Origin: Rossellomorea aquimaris
GTDB lineage: Bacteria > Bacillota > Bacilli > Bacillales > Bacillaceae_B
Reading direction: 5' to 3'
NCBI RefSeq assembly: GCF_035590735.1
Contig: NZ_CP141595.1
Span: 1,397,001-1,461,000, forward strand
Length of the DNA stretch: 64,000 nt
The position numbers and the translations under genes were made by a program. Of the stretch, positions 59,921 to 64,000 are shown in pieces. Positions within the stretch are counted from its first letter, which is position 1; every line of letters starts with the position of its first letter. The notes beneath the pieces are model-generated. The model ran no database searches. It was not told where the DNA came from and saw nothing but the letters and a program-made list of their open reading frames with translations.

Positions 59921-61290
59921 GGAATCATTTCCTCAGGATGATTCAAGCTTTGCTGAGTGAGAAAGATCCCGAATGATAAGGCAAGTTTTCTTGTTAATAA
60001 ATCAAAGCTCTTCAAATGTGGGTGGGAAAAAATAGATCTTCCCGGCTTAGAGTTTGCTTCGAACATCCAGATGCGGTGATTTTCGTCCACTCCGAAGTCA
60101 AAGCCGATTTCTCCAATGTATCCTTCCAGATTTCGTTCGATGGCATGTGATAGTGTTAACGCTGAGTCCTTTAGTGCACCTTCAATAACTTCTCGAACCG
60201 CTTCGTCTGGAAACAGCTCCGATAATATTTTCACTTCTCCACCGTTATTCGCATGGGTGGTCACACTTCCTGATCCTGCCACTTTCCCAGCTATTGCACT
60301 TACTTGCCAGGCCCCATCCTCATCTTTATTCGTATGAACCCGGAAGTCGAATGGCCGGTTATTTTCCTGCAACAGGGAAATTCCCTGCTGGACGATAAAA
60401 GTATCAAGATTTCGACTCTTAAAGATCGTATTGACAAGTTGCTCCAAGGACTTAAATTTCAGTAAGCGATTTTTACGATCTGCATCCCTGAACCGGCAAT
60501 AATATTCTTCGGAAGAGCGGTTATACGTAATCTTGTAAATGCCGTTGCCGAGACTGCCATTTTTCGGTTTAAGATAAATATGATGATACGAAGAAAGCAT
60601 TCTTTCCATCTCGTCAAATGATTGAAATGAATGTGTTTCCGGCAGCAGATGCTGTACTGAAGAATCGTTTTCCAGTCGTTCAAACAAATCAAGCTTATTA
60701 AAAAAACCTGGATTGTACCAAGGAATACCGTAATCCCTCTGAAGTCTTTCTTTGATGCTCTGGTACGTTTTCCGCTTTTCGCTGCGGCGGTTCGGTAGTC
60801 TGTCGTAGATAACATTGGGAAAAGGGATCTCCTCGATTTCCCAGCCTTCTCCAAAGTGAAGATATCCTTTTATCAGTCCGTTCTCCCAATTAATATGACG
60901 CTCTCCAAACACAAAGGGAATGACTCCAAGGGATGATTGAACAGATAAGAGCTTTTTGAAGAAATAGGAGCGCTCACCAATCGGGCTTAAGCTAAAGCTT
61001 GTGAACCCTGAGGTGAATATGCCAATGAGCACCCCTACATATAAACATTCCTCTTTACAAAAGAGAGAAAGGGAATTCACTTTAGGTGGAAGGTGTAACT
61101 TCCCGGCTAAACCAGAGCTAATGCCAATCACGTTACGTCCATTCGGATGTCGCTTACATTCCGCGGATTGCCGTGCAGTTCCAAGGATTACTGTATGAGG
61201 GAACTTTTTTTCCTCCAGCTTAAAACCAGAGGGGAGGTAGAGGAGGCTTCCTTCATCTTGGAATTGTTCTATTTTGTACGTTTTAAGCAT
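59917..61290 (-). CDS. yheD: YheD, spore-coat-associated ATP-grasp protein
   Basis: A 457-residue protein close in length to B. subtilis YheD. N-terminal beta-rich domain (TVILGTARQSAECKRHPNGR), VIYDRLPNRRSEKR, ATP-grasp core HIYLKPKNGSLGNGIYKITY, PFDFRVHTNKDEDG and GEIGFDFGVDENHRIWMFEA followed by NSKPG. Third gene of the operon; ATG shares one base with the stop of yheC. Confidence 0.88.
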   Translation of the reverse strand: MLKTYKIEQFQDEGSLLYLPSGFKLEEKKFPHTVILGTARQSAECKRHPNGRNVIGISSGLAGKLHLPPKVNSLSLFCKEECLYVGVLIGIFTSGFTSFSLSPIGERSYFFKKLLSVQSSLGVIPFVFGERHINWENGLIKGYLHFGEGWEIEEIPFPNVIYDRLPNRRSEKRKTYQSIKERLQRDYGIPWYNPGFFNKLDLFERLENDSSVQHLLPETHSFQSFDEMERMLSSYHHIYLKPKNGSLGNGIYKITYNRSSEEYYCRFRDADRKNRLLKFKSLEQLVNTIFKSRNLDTFIVQQGISLLQENNRPFDFRVHTNKDEDGAWQVSAIAGKVAGSGSVTTHANNGGEVKILSELFPDEAVREVIEGALKDSALTLSHAIERNLEGYIGEIGFDFGVDENHRIWMFEANSKPGRSIFSHPHLKSFDLLTRKLALSFGIFLTQQSLNHPEEMIP

Positions 61291-62378
61291 TAGAAATCAC
61301 CTCGTCTTAAGGATGTTAGCGATTGTGATGCCAAGAACTCACAATAATCTAATGGAGCTTTGTATAAGGATGGCAGTTTCTCATGTCCCAATGCATCTAC
61401 TACCTTATGTCCCGGCTTGGAATTCATATCCAGAATCCATAGTGATTGATCCTCAGCAATAATAATATCAACCCCGATTTCAAACAGGGCTGAAAAATGT
61501 TCTTCAAGTATTAAAGGCATTTTTTCCATAATGTCAGAGAGTTCTTCTTCAATATAGTCCCAGGAAGAATCATGAAGGGTCTTCCAATCGCTGTAGGATT
61601 TATATGAAGCCCCCCGACTGATATTGGTCAGAATGGCCTTTTGTTCCCCCACGCGAATCGCCCGCTGAAACTCTCCCCATTCTCCATGAGCGTTTTTATT
61701 CAATAGAATGCGCAGATCAAAAGGAGCTTCCTCTTTCGTCAGATTGAGAATCCGCTTTTGACAAATGAATGTATGTTGCAGTAGGATTCGGTTCACCCAC
61801 TTGATAAAGATCTCTTTCCTTTGGAAGGATTGTTCCATGATCCCTTCCTTTTTCGTTGTTCGAACGACAATGCCCCCCTGGATTTCTACAAGATGATAAA
61901 TGGCAAATCCATGAGCCCCATCAACTGGTTTGATGATTATATCTTTATGTTCAGTAAGTAGATTTAATAAATGATTTCCATCGCTCACAAGATATGTTTC
62001 AGGAATATAAGGGGAGATTGGCGTCTTTTTAAGTTTTTCGTAAAGATGCCATTTGTTAGGCAACCCATATCCGAGAAATCGAATGTGTCTCTGGTTTTTT
62101 AACCACTGAACGACGGCCTTTGCCTGCTGGGACTGTATATCCTTTTGGTAATAAGTACGGTCGTAGATATATTCTGGAATCTCAAAGACTTCATTTTCCC
62201 ATGATTGTGACTCTTTATTGAAATAGAATCCATCCACCGTTTCATTTAATGGAGAGATTCCTTTGGGGGAGAACAGATAAAGGTCAATAGGATAAGAGAG
62301 GGATTGTTTCGCTATTCCAAGAAAGTAGCTGTTCGTTACTTGGGGAGTAAGGGTCATAATGCCCAATGATTGGTTCAT
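61290..62378 (-). CDS. yheC: YheC, spore-coat-associated ATP-grasp protein
   Basis: A 362-residue protein, almost the length of B. subtilis YheC. It lacks the N-terminal beta domain of YheD and begins near the FLGIAKQSL segment; EYIYDRTYYQKD, ATP-grasp core DIIIKPVDGAHGFAIYHLVE, PFDLRILLNKNAHGEW and EIGVDIIIAEDQSLWILDMN plus SKPG follow. AAGGAGG precedes the ATG. Second gene of the operon. Confidence 0.88.
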   Translation of the reverse strand: MNQSLGIMTLTPQVTNSYFLGIAKQSLSYPIDLYLFSPKGISPLNETVDGFYFNKESQSWENEVFEIPEYIYDRTYYQKDIQSQQAKAVVQWLKNQRHIRFLGYGLPNKWHLYEKLKKTPISPYIPETYLVSDGNHLLNLLTEHKDIIIKPVDGAHGFAIYHLVEIQGGIVVRTTKKEGIMEQSFQRKEIFIKWVNRILLQHTFICQKRILNLTKEEAPFDLRILLNKNAHGEWGEFQRAIRVGEQKAILTNISRGASYKSYSDWKTLHDSSWDYIEEELSDIMEKMPLILEEHFSALFEIGVDIIIAEDQSLWILDMNSKPGHKVVDALGHEKLPSLYKAPLDYCEFLASQSLTSLRRGDF

Positions 62379-62382
62379 CGTT

Positions 62383-63720
62383 TTAATCCTCCTTGTTCAT
62401 CCATTTTGTGAAACTATATTCATAGAGTGCTTTAACCGACGGACGAATCCGGTCGTTTTCCAAGTATGTTCGTTTAGAAGGTTTGGAATTGACTTCGATC
62501 ATCCATGGCTTCCCGTTTTCATCAATGCCGACATCAATGCCGAGCTCGGCGAAATGCCCTTCTACCGTGTCAGAAAGGAGTCGGGCAGTAGACGTACATA
62601 ACTCCTTCATGTCATTTAGAATCCGTACGCTTTTCTTAGGTGAAAAAAGAAATTGAAGGATTGGAAGAGGTTTTGCGATTCGTCCTCCCTGATCGACATT
62701 TGCCACGAATTGATCATGAGAAGCAATCCGGGCAATAGAAGAAACGATTTCCCAGTTTTTCTTTCCATTCAAGTGACAAAGAAATCGAAAATCTAATGGC
62801 TGCTCTTCCACTGTAAGAAATGGAATGGTTTCCTGAACCAAATAAGAAGAAGGGTTGCACCAGGATCGAATTTGCTTATAGAGTGCAGAGAAGGTTGAGA
62901 AAGAAAGTGGACTCTGTGATGAGAAAGAATTTTGGTACATGATAAACTCGTTCTCTCTTTTTTGGATACGCATGATGTAACGTCCCTTGCTCCCGTTTAC
63001 CCCCTTAACGAAAACATCCTTATATAAGAAAAGCATTTCCTCTAATGAATCGAATCCCTGCACGGTTCGGGGCAAGTGATAGGCTAAGGTCGGGCTGTCT
63101 TTCAGCGCATTGTAAACCTCGTCTTTCGATAGAAACCCGGAATTGAAAACATGAATGTCCCGTTCTTCAGATTGAGTGAGCGCTTTTTCAAAGGGAGGGG
63201 TTTTTTCTACCTTTCTTGAATGACATCGATTGTAAATGATGTGAGGAGCGGGAAGCGTTTTTAGCTCCCAGTCTTGATCAAGAAATACAACCCCTTCAGA
63301 GAGGTCTCCAACAAAAGAAGAAAGCGGAATAAGATAAAAGAATCCACCTTTTCGTTGAAACCAGCTCTGACACTCTGTAAAATATTCTTTTAAAGAGTGT
63401 GAATGTAATGTATTGAGAGCGAATTGATTGATTAATAGGGCCACAACCGGTCCCATATGAATGATGTTATGCCTTGAATCAATGGATATCCATATATTTT
63501 CCAGATTTGGTATGGAGGAGAATAATGAATCACTTGTTTCTAACATAATCTGTAAAGAATCAGATGATGCCTCCCTACATGTGACGTTAAGAGAAGAGTT
63601 GCCACATTTCAGCGTCATGTTTCGTTGAAATGGATATCGATTCATCATCTGCTTCGGTATATACAAGTGATGATGATCATGATGATGTTTATGTGAACTA
63701 AATGAACATTTTATCTTCAT
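62383..63720 (-). CDS. YheC/YheD-family ATP-grasp protein with His-rich N-terminus (first of operon)
   Basis: A 445-residue YheD-like protein. The start is placed at 63720 (MKIKCSFSSHKHHHDHHH), preceded by GGGGAA; the frame opens further at 63849. The His cluster in residues 10-18 could bind metal. The beta domain (MNRYPFQRNMTLKCGNSSL) is followed by HIIYNRCHSRKVEK, the core DVFVKGVNGSKGRYIMRIQK, PLDFRFLCHLNGKKNW and ELGIDVGIDENGKPWMIEVN plus SKPS. Four bases separate it from yheC. Confidence 0.85.
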   Translation of the reverse strand: MKIKCSFSSHKHHHDHHHLYIPKQMMNRYPFQRNMTLKCGNSSLNVTCREASSDSLQIMLETSDSLFSSIPNLENIWISIDSRHNIIHMGPVVALLINQFALNTLHSHSLKEYFTECQSWFQRKGGFFYLIPLSSFVGDLSEGVVFLDQDWELKTLPAPHIIYNRCHSRKVEKTPPFEKALTQSEERDIHVFNSGFLSKDEVYNALKDSPTLAYHLPRTVQGFDSLEEMLFLYKDVFVKGVNGSKGRYIMRIQKRENEFIMYQNSFSSQSPLSFSTFSALYKQIRSWCNPSSYLVQETIPFLTVEEQPLDFRFLCHLNGKKNWEIVSSIARIASHDQFVANVDQGGRIAKPLPILQFLFSPKKSVRILNDMKELCTSTARLLSDTVEGHFAELGIDVGIDENGKPWMIEVNSKPSKRTYLENDRIRPSVKALYEYSFTKWMNKED

Positions 63721-63851
63721 AAGGCATTCCCCGTTTGCATAACCCGTAAGAATGATTCTATAATGATTTATTGGGCTAATGTTGATATAGCATTCTATGT
63801 AAACCCGGGAAAAATGTTCAAACGAGAGAAGTAGAAAAGGAAGGTGCAATC

Positions 63852-64000
63852 ATGCTGGATGCTTTCATCCTAATACTGTTCATGGTTTTGATTGGGGCCC
63901 TCATTGGAGGAGTCACCAATTCATTAGCCATAAAAATGTTATTCAGACCTTATAGGGCTTACTATATCGGGAAATTTAAAGTACCATTCACGCCAGGGTT
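63852..64000 (+). CDS. yheB: YheB, DUF445 membrane protein (3' end outside window)
   Basis: First 49 codons only. It begins with a hydrophobic helix ([20 protein letters not shown]) followed by [20 protein letters not shown] and KFKVPFTPG, the typical start of DUF445/YheB proteins. AAGGAAGGTG precedes the ATG. It is divergent from the ATP-grasp operon, as in B. subtilis where yheB neighbours yheC. Function unknown. Confidence 0.85.
   Translation, partial: MLDAFILILFMVLIGALIGGVTNSLAIKMLFRPYRAYYIGKFKVPFTPG

Overview
The window is chromosomal DNA from a spore-forming member of the Bacillaceae (low to moderate GC, Bacillus/Rossellomorea-like). Evidence: SpoVR, a SplA/SplB spore photoproduct pair, an alpha/beta-type SASP behind a sigma-G promoter, YheC/YheD spore-coat ATP-grasp proteins, SigY with YxlC/YxlD, MsmX with YxkF, BmrC/BmrD, strong AGGAGG ribosome sites and many U-tailed terminators. 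Gene order partly follows Bacillus subtilis: yhcY-yhcZ-azr-yhdB-yhdC at the left edge and the bmrCD(yheIH)...yheE-yheD-yheC-yheB block at the right. Both edges cut a gene (YhcY-like kinase on the left, YheB on the right). I saw no rRNA, CRISPR array, prophage or insertion sequence.

Layout. 0-7 kb: two-component system YhcYZ, FMN reductase, YhdB/YhdC, an MFS exporter, a run of intergenic hairpin repeats and spoVR. 7-16 kb: a YczE-type membrane protein, a DASS carboxylate transporter, a 3-hydroxybutyrate uptake and oxidation pair, a MacB-like ABC exporter and a CNNM-type Mg exporter. 16-20 kb: cadC-cadA-czcD metal efflux operon with two CadC-type operators. 21-26 kb: a phosphotransferase gene, a TPP riboswitch, then thiY, a thiamine-binding protein gene, thiX, thiZ and a TatD-like hydrolase. 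26-31 kb: splAB, a cysteine-less ArsC-like protein, a dicarboxylate/amino acid symporter and a DNA photolyase. 31-38 kb: an XRE regulator, a universal stress protein, a 22-residue peptide, and a sigma-54 module (activator, -24/-12 promoter, YfcC-type transporter, isoaspartyl dipeptidase).

38-45 kb: an MFS exporter, the SigY operon, then the BmrCD multidrug ABC exporter preceded by a long leader with a 24-codon leader peptide, an attenuator hairpin and a roughly 100-nt structured element. 45-50 kb: an orphan pair of oligopeptide-type permeases, an anchored coiled-coil protein gene with a LysM/MltG-like partner, and several small proteins. 50-54 kb: tcyABC amino acid importer and fumC. 54-64 kb: sspB-like SASP with a tRNA-like fold in its leader, msmX, yxkF, a CstR-like regulator, more hairpin repeats, yheE, a ferritin-like protein, four tandem YheC/YheD-family ATP-grasp genes and yheB.

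The most unusual signals are: (1) a compact cloverleaf ending in CCA inside the predicted 5' leader of the SASP gene; (2) the attenuator-like leader of bmrCD; (3) the four-gene ATP-grasp coat operon; (4) an intergenic repeat family whose stems change sequence from copy to copy while staying complementary; (5) an arsenate-reductase-like protein without any catalytic cysteine. All functional assignments come from reading the sequence against remembered families; no database search was run.
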